A stretch of 64,000 bases of DNA, from the NCBI GenBank assembly GCA_020852815.1, contig JADZAN010000039.1, forward strand, positions 97,051 through 161,050, given 5' to 3'. The position numbers and the translations under genes were made by a program. A model generated the notes under the pieces. That model was given only the letters and a program-made list of their open reading frames with translations. It was not told where the DNA came from and did not search any database. Numbering within the stretch: position 1 is the first letter of the stretch; every line of letters begins with the position of its first letter. Shown here one piece after another: positions 18,526 to 26,254 of this stretch. This DNA is from Gemmatimonadaceae bacterium. GTDB lineage: Bacteria; Gemmatimonadota; Gemmatimonadetes; Gemmatimonadales; Gemmatimonadaceae.

Positions 18526-18590
18526 AAAGTGGTCCGGGAATATATCCCTGTGCGCAAGCAAGTACTTGCATGTAACGCCAAGACCACTTT
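18526..18590. promoter_or_regulatory. Candidate TetR operator region of the efflux operon
   Basis: Upstream of the TetR start lies the perfect palindrome GCAAGTACTTGC (18558-18569), flanked by an outer inverted repeat AAGTGGTC (18526-18533) / GACCACTT (18583-18590). The stretch is clearly AT-richer than its surroundings. Nested symmetry directly before an autoregulatory TetR gene makes an operator likely; the exact half-sites are inferred. Confidence 0.55.
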
Positions 18591-19090
18591 CCCGGTTTCA
18601 ACTTCGTCTTTCCAAGTTTTCGGGAGGATCTCACCGGCAGACGCGGCGCGTATCGGTCGTTTGACCCATCCTCGAATCGCGCAGCCGCCCTCGTGTGGTC
18701 AGAGCGCGATAGGAGGAATCGACCAGAACCGGCTGTCCTTACCGGTTCGTTCCAGTCCGGCGAGCGCGCCTGGCGTGACGGATTGTGGCGCCGGCGTGAC
18801 GGTGCCCGACGCCGCGCCACGGTTCATTTCGCTCCGTGTGGCGCCACGCTAAGCGCCCCGCACGGTTCTGAACGGGGAGCGCAAAGGCGAGAACGCATGT
18901 TCCATAGCCAGCGTGCAAGTCTATGCCAGTTGCGTTCTTATGTCGCGAAACAACCCCGCCACGATCCACTCGCCGGACCAAGAGACCATCTCAAGCACAC
19001 GCCGTCGCGGCCCGTCATTCCGGCGACGGGCTGTGCGCCGCGTCACGACTGGCATCTCTCCTGCCTTTGTGGTGACCGACCAAACGGTCG
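18591..19090. other. 500-bp intergenic region between divergent tetR and pilin-like genes
   Basis: No convincing gene: open frames here have no recognisable protein features and overlap each other on several frames. Near its right end, 19076-19092 has the inverted repeat GACCG-ACCAAA-CGGTC about 25 bp before the pilin start codon, a possible regulator site of low confidence. The rest shows nothing I can name. Confidence 0.4.
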
Positions 19091-19114
19091 TTCACTGTGC
19101 TCAGGGAGTCGCCC

Positions 19115-19537
19115 ATGCCCCGCCGTTCCGGATTCACCTTCGTCGAGATTCTCGTCGCCATGGCGGTCTTCGGCGTCCTCTCCGCCATCGCCGTCCCGAA
19201 GTACCGGCAGATGCGCGAAAAGGCGTACGTCGGCGCTCTCAAGGCCGACCTGGCAGAGCTGCGCATCGCGCAGGAAGGCTTCTGGGCCGAGAACCACAGC
19301 TACACCACCGACACCACGCAGCTCGACTGGCGCTCAACCAGCGACGTCCGCGTCGACATTTCGGTCTCCGATCCATACGCCGGCTTCGACGCCACGGCGC
19401 GCCATCTCAGCATGGCCGGCATTCAGTGCTCGATGTCGGTCGGCAGGGTCACGGCGGCGGGGACGCCGTCGGGCGATATCACCTGCGGTTCGGTGAGCGG
19501 CCCCACCCCCGGTCCCGGGATGCCCGTCTCACCCTGA
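19115..19537 (+). CDS. Type IV pilin-like / pseudopilin protein
   Basis: 140 aa from ATG 19115, supported by GGGAG 7 nt upstream. Short basic leader MPRRSG, then the prepilin peptidase site G^FTFVEI with Glu5 of the mature protein, and a hydrophobic helix to about residue 28. The globular C-terminal part holds two cysteines (IQCS, ITCG) that could form the pilin disulfide loop. The leader is cut by a PilD-type peptidase in the inner membrane. No other pilus or type II secretion gene is nearby, so it is an orphan minor pilin or pseudopilin. Followed by a strong terminator, hence monocistronic. Confidence 0.88.
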   Translation: MPRRSGFTFVEILVAMAVFGVLSAIAVPKYRQMREKAYVGALKADLAELRIAQEGFWAENHSYTTDTTQLDWRSTSDVRVDISVSDPYAGFDATARHLSMAGIQCSMSVGRVTAAGTPSGDITCGSVSGPTPGPGMPVSP

Positions 19538-19556
19538 CGGGAGCCCTACAGACGAC

Positions 19557-19589
19557 AAGCGCCCGGATGCTCGATGCATCCGGGCGCTT
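19557..19589 (+). terminator. Intrinsic terminator after the pilin-like gene
   Basis: A perfect 14-bp stem AAGCGCCCGGATGC / GCATCCGGGCGCTT with a 5-nt loop, followed by CTTCATTCC. It starts 20 bp after the stop codon and separates the gene from the converging DUF3052 gene. Confidence 0.8.
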
Positions 19590-19604
19590 CTTCATTCCCC
19601 CCGA

Positions 19605-20219
19605 TCAGCGATCGGCCCGCGGAATCACGAGCCGCTCCGCGGTGTGCGTCGCGGAGAACGAACTCACCTTGTTGTCCACCAGCCCCGCGCGTCTCCCCGC
19701 CGCAAAGACCTCGACATCCTTGAGTGTCGCCTCCGCCCCCTTGCGGTGCACGATCCAGATGGCGCCGTTGGGAACGAGCGTGGCCTTGAGTTCGGGGAGT
19801 CGGCTCAGGGCATCGACCGACTCCGCGCCATAGACGATGACGTCCGTGTTAGGCGCCGGCGCCGTCTTGTAGCGACCCACCTTGCGCGTCAGCTGGTCGA
19901 CGAACTCGGCGTCATCCACGCCGAGGACGACGACCCTGCTCTGATCGGTGATGCCGAGCCGGTCCAGGAGGGTGCGCGGGTTGCGGATCTTGGCCAGCCA
20001 CTTGGCGGCCATCCCCTCGGCGAAGTGCAGGAGCGCCGGGCCGTCGGCGTGGTCGAGCATGAGCGCATTGCCCTGCACCTCCACGCGCGCCACGTCGGCC
20101 AGGAGGAACCTCTCGCTCCTGGTCTTTCCCCGAAACGCGATGTGATCGGCCTCGAGCAGCGCACGCCCGACCGTCTTCCGGCGAGCGCGCTCGAGCGTGC
20201 AGGGGGTTTCAAGACCCAT
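19605..20219 (-). CDS. DUF3052-like protein
   Basis: 204 aa from ATG 20219 (MGLETPCTLER...); an in-frame ATG at 20273 adds 18 residues. The N-terminal 90 residues (GKALLE/GRALLEADHIAFRGKTR-like, then LLADVARVEVQGNALML) are a small beta domain. The C-terminal half, LDRLGITDQSRVVVLGVDD through TDVIVYGAESVDALSRL, PNGAIWIVHRKG and KVSSFSATHTAERLVI, matches the DUF3052 pattern, a predicted Rossmann-like fold without known activity. Cytoplasmic; function unknown. Confidence 0.75.
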   Translation of the reverse strand: MGLETPCTLERARRKTVGRALLEADHIAFRGKTRSERFLLADVARVEVQGNALMLDHADGPALLHFAEGMAAKWLAKIRNPRTLLDRLGITDQSRVVVLGVDDAEFVDQLTRKVGRYKTAPAPNTDVIVYGAESVDALSRLPELKATLVPNGAIWIVHRKGAEATLKDVEVFAAGRRAGLVDNKVSSFSATHTAERLVIPRADR

Positions 20220-20446
20220 GCGTTGGGTGATGATGAGGCGGCGCGTGTGCTGGACACCCCGCGGTCGCGCCATGTGGCAACGTGTCCATCTCGTCGCGAA
20301 GAATACTGGTGAGAGAATACCGCTTCCGGAACCTCTCCCGCCTTTCGGAATAGCACCGGCGTGCTGCGCCGTTAGCTTGCGCCAGCCCGACATAGGCCGC
20401 TGTGGGCAGCGGGTACCGCGTTGAGCGCGAGCTTGGCGGCGGTGGC

Positions 20447-20680
20447 ATGAGCCGTGTCTCCCTGGCCACCGAGGTCGCGCTCGACCGCGCGGACTCCTCG
20501 GACGAGGCCTCGCTCCCCAAGGGGTCGGCACGCCTCTAGGCGTCCGCACGCCTCAAGGCGTTGGACGCCTACCTCTACCTTGCCAGCGCCTCGCGCCATG
20601 CGGATCCCGCGCTCCACCCCTATGTTGCCGAGGCGCAGCGGGCGATTGCCCGGCTCAACCCCGATCCGTCGCGCCGCTGA
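20447..20680 (+). pseudogene. Small open frame interrupted by one in-frame TAG
   Basis: Starting at ATG 20447 the frame runs 30 codons to TAG 20537-20539 and, if read through, a further 46 codons to TGA 20680. The second half (ALDAYLYLASASRHADP then LHPYVAEAQRAIARLNPD) has the helical, coding-like composition of a real protein. The stop lies inside an imperfect 17-bp duplication (CACGCCTC-TAGGCGT / CACGCCTC-AAGGCGT), in which the second copy has AAG where the first has TAG. I do not recognise the protein. It could be a decayed gene, a real 39-residue product starting at TTG 20564, or coincidence. Confidence 0.35.
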
Positions 20681-20716
20681 ACGGTCGTTAGGCTCCCTTT
20701 TCCGCACGCTCCGCCG

Positions 20717-21640
20717 ATGCGCCTCGCGTTCGCCACGTTCCGCGCCCTCCCGCAGCTGAGCGAGGACGATCGACTCGCGGTGGGTGAGTTGCGCCAGCAG
20801 GGCGCCTCGGTGGAGAGCGCGGTATGGGACTCGCCGCTCGTCGACTGGTCGCGTTACGACGGCATCGTGGTGCGATCCACGTGGGACTACCACCTGCGCC
20901 CCGACGACTTCGAACGGTGGCTCGCCCACATCGACGCCCTCGGGATTCCCATCTGGAATCCGGCGGCGCTTCTGCGATGGAACATGGACAAGCGCTACCT
21001 CCTGGACCTCTCCGAACGCGGCGTGGAGACGGTCCCCACGGTGATTCTCGACCGCGCGGCGCCGGTAACGCTCACCGACGTCGTCAACGAGATGGAGTGG
21101 GACGAGGTCGTGTACAAACCGTCCATAGCGGCATCGGGCTATCGCAGCGCACACGTCCGCTCCGGCGACCACGCGGCGCACGAAGCGGGCTTCGCCCAGC
21201 TGCTCGGCGAGCGCGACGTGTTGGTGCAGCCGTTCATCGCCGAAGTGGTGGAGCATGGGGAATGGTCGCTCCTCTTCTTCGCCGGGCAGTTCAGCCACGC
21301 GGTGCGCAAGCGCGCGCGCGCGGGCGAGTTCCGCGTGCAGGATGACTTTGGCGGCTCGGTAACGCCCGAGACGCCGCGCTCGGCGCTGATTGCCCAGGCC
21401 GAGGGCGTGCTCACGCACATTCCGCGACCGTGGTTGTACGCGCGCGTCGATGTGTGCGACGTGGCTGGCTCGCTGATGCTGATGGAGCTGGAACTGGTCG
21501 AGCCCGACCTCTTCTTGCGGCATCATCCATCGGCGCCGCGCCGCTTCGCGGCGGCGATTCGTCAACTCGTGGCCGGGCGCCGGACTCCGATCTCCTTCAC
21601 GCCACGCTCGGTCACACCGCCAGACGCACCGGCGACCTGA
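20717..21640 (+). CDS. ATP-grasp family enzyme (RimK/DcsG-like)
   Basis: 307 aa, the length of small ATP-grasp ligases. The N-terminal pre-ATP-grasp domain contains VRSTWDYHLRPDDFERWL. The ATP-grasp core carries VVYKPSIAASGY (nucleotide-binding Lys), QPFIAEV..GEWSLLFF and the Mg-binding stretch LMLMELELVEPDLFL near 255-270. These proteins couple a carboxylate to an amine or thiol with ATP hydrolysis, through an acyl-phosphate; the D-cycloserine enzyme DcsG and uncharacterised relatives share this architecture. No neighbouring pathway gene identifies the substrate. Cytoplasmic. Confidence 0.85.
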   Translation: MRLAFATFRALPQLSEDDRLAVGELRQQGASVESAVWDSPLVDWSRYDGIVVRSTWDYHLRPDDFERWLAHIDALGIPIWNPAALLRWNMDKRYLLDLSERGVETVPTVILDRAAPVTLTDVVNEMEWDEVVYKPSIAASGYRSAHVRSGDHAAHEAGFAQLLGERDVLVQPFIAEVVEHGEWSLLFFAGQFSHAVRKRARAGEFRVQDDFGGSVTPETPRSALIAQAEGVLTHIPRPWLYARVDVCDVAGSLMLMELELVEPDLFLRHHPSAPRRFAAAIRQLVAGRRTPISFTPRSVTPPDAPAT

Positions 21641-22101
21641 CCCACCGGGCGCCGCGGCGCGCCGCCCGCGTCACGACGCCGGGTTGCGGCTGACGGACGG
21701 CGAGGGGGGTGACGCCTCGCTCCTCCCTTCGGCCGGTCTCCCCATTCCCGGTGACGCCCCGCCATGACCATCGGGCGTGGAGCAACCGCCACCGGCAACA
21801 CGCGCCGCCGCCGAGTTCAGGGCCGGCGCGGTCAGCAGCGTGTGCGCGGCATGTCTCGTGGGCTGGAGGCGGCGTGGGGTCATGGAGTAAGTCCGCGAGT
21901 CGGTGGACGGAAACGCAGCCCAGAGGGCGCGACGTGCCGGATGCCACTGTCTCAAGCAAGGGAAGTGCCCCCTGCACCCGCGACGGCGGACCGGCACCAC
22001 TCTTGTCTTGGCAGGGAGCGTTCCGCTACGCGCGAAGCGCGCTTATCGACTGCCACTCAAGCACTTAGCCCTCACGGCCGTCGACGTCGCGCGACACTCG
22101 A
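21641..22101. other. 460-bp region without a convincing gene
   Basis: Between the ATP-grasp gene and the operators of the sigma-54 activator. The activator frame stays open through part of it, but the translation is low-complexity Arg/Gly-rich with no domain. I see no tRNA, repeat or terminator of note. Confidence 0.4.
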
Positions 22102-22117
22102 CCGTGATCATTCACGG
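22102..22117. promoter_or_regulatory. Palindromic operator 1 upstream of the sigma-54 activator
   Basis: CCGTGA-TCAT-TCACGG: perfect 6-bp arms with a 4-nt centre. It shares both arms and spacing with a second site 51 bp downstream, center to center, about five helical turns, as expected for paired binding of a dimeric regulator. Confidence 0.65.
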
Positions 22118-22152
22118 TTTGACCCGTCATATTTCGCAGACCACCTTTCCGG

Positions 22153-22168
22153 CCGTGACATGTCACGG
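22153..22168. promoter_or_regulatory. Palindromic operator 2 at the sigma-54 activator start
   Basis: CCGTGA-CATG-TCACGG, a fully symmetric 16-mer with the same arms as operator 1. It overlaps a possible start codon at 22160, which makes ATG 22175 the more likely start. Binding here would block transcription or translation of the regulator gene, suggesting autoregulation. Confidence 0.65.
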
Positions 22169-22174
22169 TATTCG

Positions 22175-23758
22175 ATGAGCGACCTCCCGCCACTATACCA
22201 GCTCGTTGTCGACGTGTGGCGCGCCGCCACCGACTCCGCCGCGCTCGACGAATGCGTCGACCGCGTCGCCGCCATGCTCGCCCGCACCGTACGAGCCGAC
22301 ACCCTCGCCGTCTGGCGACTCGCGCGCGACGGCGATCGCCTGGAATCGGTCGCCGCGAGCGCGGTCCGCCCAGGGCCGCGGCCGGCGCCGGTCACCCGCG
22401 ACATCCCGGCCGCCATCACCGAAACGCTGCGCGCCATGCAGCGCGAGGGAGCGCCGCGCCTGGTCACCCCGGAGCCGGTGGACCACGCGCTGCACCCCTT
22501 TGCACCCGACGGGAGCTGGCGCGCCATGGCGATCGCCCCGCTGGCAGAGGGCGATCGCGCCATGGGCTTCGTCGTCCTCGTCGCCCGCAACTCGGGCGTT
22601 CTCGACCCCAGCCACGCGCAGTTGCTCGGCCAACTGGCGCCGCCGCTGGGGACCGCGCTTCGCCTGGAGGACGAACGCGAACACGAGCACCGCCTGCGCG
22701 AGGCGCTCGAAGCCGACCGGCGCGCCCTCCTCCAGCGCCTCGATCGCGATGAGGTCTCGGGCACCATCGTCGGCGCCGAGAGCGGACTGCGCGACGTGAT
22801 GCTGCGCGTGGAGCAGGTGGCACCCACCGACGCCCCAGTCCTCCTCCTGGGTGAGACGGGTTCGGGGAAGGAGCTCGTGGCCCGGGCGATTCACGCCCGC
22901 TCGCGGCGCTCGAGCGGACCGGTCGTACGCGTGAACTGCGGCGCTATCCCGGCTGGCCTCATCGACTCCGAACTGTTCGGGCACGAGAAAGGGTCGTTCA
23001 CGGGAGCGATCCAGACGCGCAAAGGGTGGTTCGAACGCGCGGACGGCGGGACGCTCTTCCTCGACGAGATCGCCGAGTTGCCGCTCGCGGCGCAGGTGCG
23101 CCTCCTCCGCATCCTGCAGGACGGAGTCTTCGAGCGAGTCGGCGCGCAACGCGCGCACCGGGTCGACGTGCGCATCGTCGCCGCAACGCACCGCAAGCTG
23201 CGCGACATGGTGTCGCAGGGGACGTTTCGCGAGGATCTCTGGTATCGGCTGAGCGTCTTCCCCATCGAGATCCCGCCGCTTCGCTCTCGTCCAGAAGACA
23301 TCCCCGCCCTGGCCTCGCACTTTGCCGCGCGCGCCGGCACGCGCCTGGGCGGGACCGCCCTCGCGCTCACTTCAGACGACATCGAGCTGCTGCTGTCGTA
23401 TTCGTGGCCTGGAAACGTTCGCGAACTGGCCGCGGTGATCGAGCGAGCCGCGATCCTTGGAGATGGAAGAACGCTGCGGCTGGCGGCTGCCCTGGGCGCC
23501 CCGAATCCCTCTGAGGTGGAGCACCAAACTCCCGACGTCGCAACCGAGGACCCCACCATCCTCCCCCTCGATCAAGCCATGGCTCGACACATCGAACGCG
23601 CACTCAAGGCGACTGGCGGGCGCATCGAGGGGCGCGGTGGGACGGCGGCGCTGCTGCGCGTGAACCCGCACACTCTGCGCGCCCGGATGCGCAAGCTCAA
23701 GGTCGACTGGGCCAGGTTCCGGAAGGACGCGACGGAGGGGGAGGCACAGAGCGACTGA
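22175..23758 (+). CDS. Sigma-54-dependent transcriptional activator with GAF sensor
   Basis: 527 aa from ATG 22175 (22160 also possible). An N-terminal GAF-type domain (about 15-165) senses a ligand; a short helical linker follows. The AAA+ domain has Walker A GETGSGKE (226-233), the sigma-54 contact loop GSFTGA (273-278; usually ESFTGA or GAFTGA), Walker B LFLDEIAE (294-301) and the arginine-containing FREDLWYRL. The C-terminus has a Fis-type helix-turn-helix (about 485-515). Layout is like FhlA/NorR. It remodels closed sigma-54 RNA polymerase complexes using ATP. Two CCGTGA-N4-TCACGG sites lie at its own promoter; the downstream acyltransferase genes are possible targets. Confidence 0.9.
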   Translation: MSDLPPLYQLVVDVWRAATDSAALDECVDRVAAMLARTVRADTLAVWRLARDGDRLESVAASAVRPGPRPAPVTRDIPAAITETLRAMQREGAPRLVTPEPVDHALHPFAPDGSWRAMAIAPLAEGDRAMGFVVLVARNSGVLDPSHAQLLGQLAPPLGTALRLEDEREHEHRLREALEADRRALLQRLDRDEVSGTIVGAESGLRDVMLRVEQVAPTDAPVLLLGETGSGKELVARAIHARSRRSSGPVVRVNCGAIPAGLIDSELFGHEKGSFTGAIQTRKGWFERADGGTLFLDEIAELPLAAQVRLLRILQDGVFERVGAQRAHRVDVRIVAATHRKLRDMVSQGTFREDLWYRLSVFPIEIPPLRSRPEDIPALASHFAARAGTRLGGTALALTSDDIELLLSYSWPGNVRELAAVIERAAILGDGRTLRLAAALGAPNPSEVEHQTPDVATEDPTILPLDQAMARHIERALKATGGRIEGRGGTAALLRVNPHTLRARMRKLKVDWARFRKDATEGEAQSD

Positions 23759-23836
23759 CCGGCCGTCGGGTGCCGGCGCCCGCAACGGAGCAATCCGGAG
23801 TGCCGTCCCCCAAACCCCAAGGGCATCTTTGGCGGC

Positions 23837-24727
23837 ATGATCCCCTCCGCTCCACTGGTGCGTGCGGCCGTGCGCCTGCTGGGTGTCGTGCCGGCGGCGC
23901 CGGTGCGGGCATTGGCGCGCACCGCCGGGGCGGTTGGCTTCGTGGTGGCGCGCGGCAGGCGCCGAACGCTGCTCGACAACCAGCGCTTCCTGCAGCCGGC
24001 GGCGTCTCCCACCCAGCGGCGGCGCGCGGCGCGGCACACGATGATGAACCTCGCCGAAGCCGCGGTTGACCTCTATCGCCTACCGACCATGGGTGCCGGA
24101 GAGATGTCGACGCTGGTCGAGGTGCGTGGGCGAGAGCACATGGATGCCGCGCTGGCAATGGGGCGAGGAGTCATCGCCGTGACCGCCCACCTAGGTCCGT
24201 ACGAGCTCGCGGGAGCCTGGCTGGCCTTGGCGGGGTATCCCGTCCATGCCATGGTGGAAGAGCTCGATCCCCAAACCAACGCGGCGCTCGCGCTGTATAG
24301 GGAGGCAACGGGGATGAAGCTCCTCTCGCGCAACGCGGGGATCCGACCGGTGCTGCGACTGCTCAAGGAAGGACAGATCGTCGTCCTCGTTGCCGACCGC
24401 GTGGTTGGCGATGGGACCGAAGGGATCGCCGTTCCGTTCGCCGGAGGGGAACGGCGTATCCCCACGGGACCTGCAACGCTCGCCTTGTCGACGGGTGCAC
24501 CGCTCATCATCGGTCACATCGCACGGAACCAGACGGGGGCGACGCGATACATAGTGGAGATGGAACCCCCGGTTGTTGCATCGAGGACGGGTGACGGACC
24601 CCGAGATCGCGATCGGCTCACGCGCCGTATCGCTTCATCGCTGGCGAGTGCTGTGCAATCTCACCCCGATCAGTGGTACGTCTTCCAACCCGAATGGGCC
24701 CGGCGTGACGCTTCTCCCCGAAACTGA
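23837..24727 (+). CDS. Lysophospholipid/lipid A-type acyltransferase (LpxL/HtrB fold; PatA-like)
   Basis: 296 aa, typical of the LpxL/HtrB family. The catalytic H(x4)E motif appears as AHLGPYE (His118, Glu123). Further family blocks are RNAGIRPVLRLLKEGQIVVLVADR (helix plus conserved DR) and VPFAGGERRIPTGPATLALSTGAPLI. It transfers a fatty acyl chain onto a sugar lipid at the cytoplasmic face of the inner membrane. The family includes Kdo2-lipid A acyltransferases and the mycobacterial phosphatidylinositol-mannoside acyltransferase PatA. Two PIM-type mannosyltransferase homologues follow within 5 kb, which favours the PatA-like role by context. Acceptor unproven. Confidence 0.85.
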   Translation: MIPSAPLVRAAVRLLGVVPAAPVRALARTAGAVGFVVARGRRRTLLDNQRFLQPAASPTQRRRAARHTMMNLAEAAVDLYRLPTMGAGEMSTLVEVRGREHMDAALAMGRGVIAVTAHLGPYELAGAWLALAGYPVHAMVEELDPQTNAALALYREATGMKLLSRNAGIRPVLRLLKEGQIVVLVADRVVGDGTEGIAVPFAGGERRIPTGPATLALSTGAPLIIGHIARNQTGATRYIVEMEPPVVASRTGDGPRDRDRLTRRIASSLASAVQSHPDQWYVFQPEWARRDASPRN

Positions 24728-26195
24728 GCTCGTTCCCGGCACCGTGGACTCACCGATCGCGACCGTTTCGGCGCGATCGGCGTCGGCCGTGACACCGACC
24801 TTCATCCCATCCAGCGAAGAAGAGCAGTCGCCCAACGCCCCGGTGACGATCGCGACGGTGCTGGCGCGCCCGCGCTTCGCCATCCTCGTGGCGGGGCAAA
24901 CCATTTCGCAGTTGGGCGACAAGCTGCATCACATGGCGCTCATCGCCCTCATTGGCGCGGGGGCGGCGACCAACGCCGGCGGGCTGGAACTCGCCAAGCT
25001 CTCCGTCGTCTTCACCGCCCCGGTGGTCGTGTTCGGCCCCGTGGCGGGTGCAATGGTGGATGGCTGGAACAAGCGTACCGTGATGATTGCCTGCGACGCG
25101 CTACGCACGCTGCTCGTCGCGATCATCCCTGCGCTCTTCGCGGCCACCGGGCAGCTCTGGCCCGTCTACCTCGTTGCCTTCCTTGTCTTCCTCCTCGGCG
25201 TCTTCTTCAATGCGGCGAAGATGGCGCTCATTCCGGAATTGGTGCCGCGCGCGCAACTCCTGCCGGCCAACGCCGCGCTCACCTTCGTGGGGCGCTTCGC
25301 CACCGTGCTGGGTATCGTGGGTGGCGGAGTCATCATCGGCCTGGGGTTCTGGCGCCAGTTCGGGTGGAGCGACTACGCCGCCGGCTTCTACCTGGACGCG
25401 ACGTCGTATCTGGTCTCGGTGCTCACGCTGCTCGGCATCGTGGTCCTTGGGCGCGGGGGGACGCCGCTCGCGCGGGCAATGTCGCCGCACGGCGACGCGC
25501 GGGATGCCGCGTCGAGCGCCGTTGCGCCCCCTCCCGAGATCAGGGTGAAACGGTCGCTCGGGACTGTCGTAGGAGACGTGGTCCGCACCCTTTCGGTCAT
25601 CCGGCATGACCGCAACCTGCGCTTCGTCTTTGGAACGTTGGTGGCGCTGTCGCTCTTTGCCAGCACGGTGTACGTGGCAATGACCTACTCGGTGCAGACG
25701 GTGATGGGGCGCGGGACGAAGGGGGTGGGGTACCTCGGGGGGATCCTGGGGGCGGGGATGATCCTGGGGTCGCTCCTGGTGGGGACGATCGGCTCCCGCT
25801 GGGACAAGCGGCGCACCATCCTGGTGGGGAACGCGATCATCGGTCTCCTGATGCTCGTGGGCGGGGTCTTCTTCTCGTTCGCGATCTTTGCCCCCGTGGC
25901 ATTCCTGGGCGGGGCGTTGCTTGCACCTGTCATGGTGTCGCAGGATACGCTGTTGCACGAAAGCGCCCCGCCGACGGCGCGGGCGCTGGTCTTCTCGACG
26001 AAGGACCTCATCCTGGCGGGCGTCTTCATGCTGTCGGCGCTCACGGTTGGGGGGACGATCTACCTGCTCGGCCTGCTCGGGGTCGACGAGCCCTATCGCC
26101 TGGCGCTGTCGGGCGTTGGTCTCGTGGTTCTCACGAGCGGCGTTGCGGGGCAGCTCTCGCTGGCTGCCGAGCGACGTCGCGCGCCGCAGGGCTAA
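24705..26195 (+). CDS. MFS permease (EntS/MFS_3-like)
   Basis: About 496 aa from GTG 24705, overlapping the acyltransferase end by 23 nt; starts at 24744 or 24843 are also possible and the first ~45 residues look disordered. Twelve hydrophobic helices; the TM2-TM3 loop has GAMVDGWNKRTVMIACDALR, the MFS signature (G-x3-D-x2-x-R-R type), and VFFNAAKMALIPELVPRAQLLPANA is characteristic of the MFS_3/enterobactin-exporter group. Predicted proton-coupled exporter of the inner membrane. Its position between the acyltransferase and the glycosyltransferase suggests it may move a lipid or a related product, but that is inference. Confidence 0.85.
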   Translation: MTLLPETELVPGTVDSPIATVSARSASAVTPTFIPSSEEEQSPNAPVTIATVLARPRFAILVAGQTISQLGDKLHHMALIALIGAGAATNAGGLELAKLSVVFTAPVVVFGPVAGAMVDGWNKRTVMIACDALRTLLVAIIPALFAATGQLWPVYLVAFLVFLLGVFFNAAKMALIPELVPRAQLLPANAALTFVGRFATVLGIVGGGVIIGLGFWRQFGWSDYAAGFYLDATSYLVSVLTLLGIVVLGRGGTPLARAMSPHGDARDAASSAVAPPPEIRVKRSLGTVVGDVVRTLSVIRHDRNLRFVFGTLVALSLFASTVYVAMTYSVQTVMGRGTKGVGYLGGILGAGMILGSLLVGTIGSRWDKRRTILVGNAIIGLLMLVGGVFFSFAIFAPVAFLGGALLAPVMVSQDTLLHESAPPTARALVFSTKDLILAGVFMLSALTVGGTIYLLGLLGVDEPYRLALSGVGLVVLTSGVAGQLSLAAERRRAPQG

Positions 26196-26254
26196 GGCAC
26201 TCACTCCGCCTGTTCACGACACGGTCTGGCGCCCCCCCACTCACCATCGATCGC

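Noticed and set aside
18693..19496. 267-codon plus-strand frame before and over the pilin gene
   Set aside because: Overlaps the pilin in another frame and has no domain; the pilin start, cleavage site and ribosome site are clear.
20341..20420. GTTAGC word at 20371
   Set aside because: It resembles but does not match the CGTTAGGC word, so it is not counted.
23780..23836. Possible sigma-54 (-24/-12) promoter before the acyltransferase
   Set aside because: Only a weak GG...GC resemblance; it does not match TGGCAC-N5-TTGC well enough to list.
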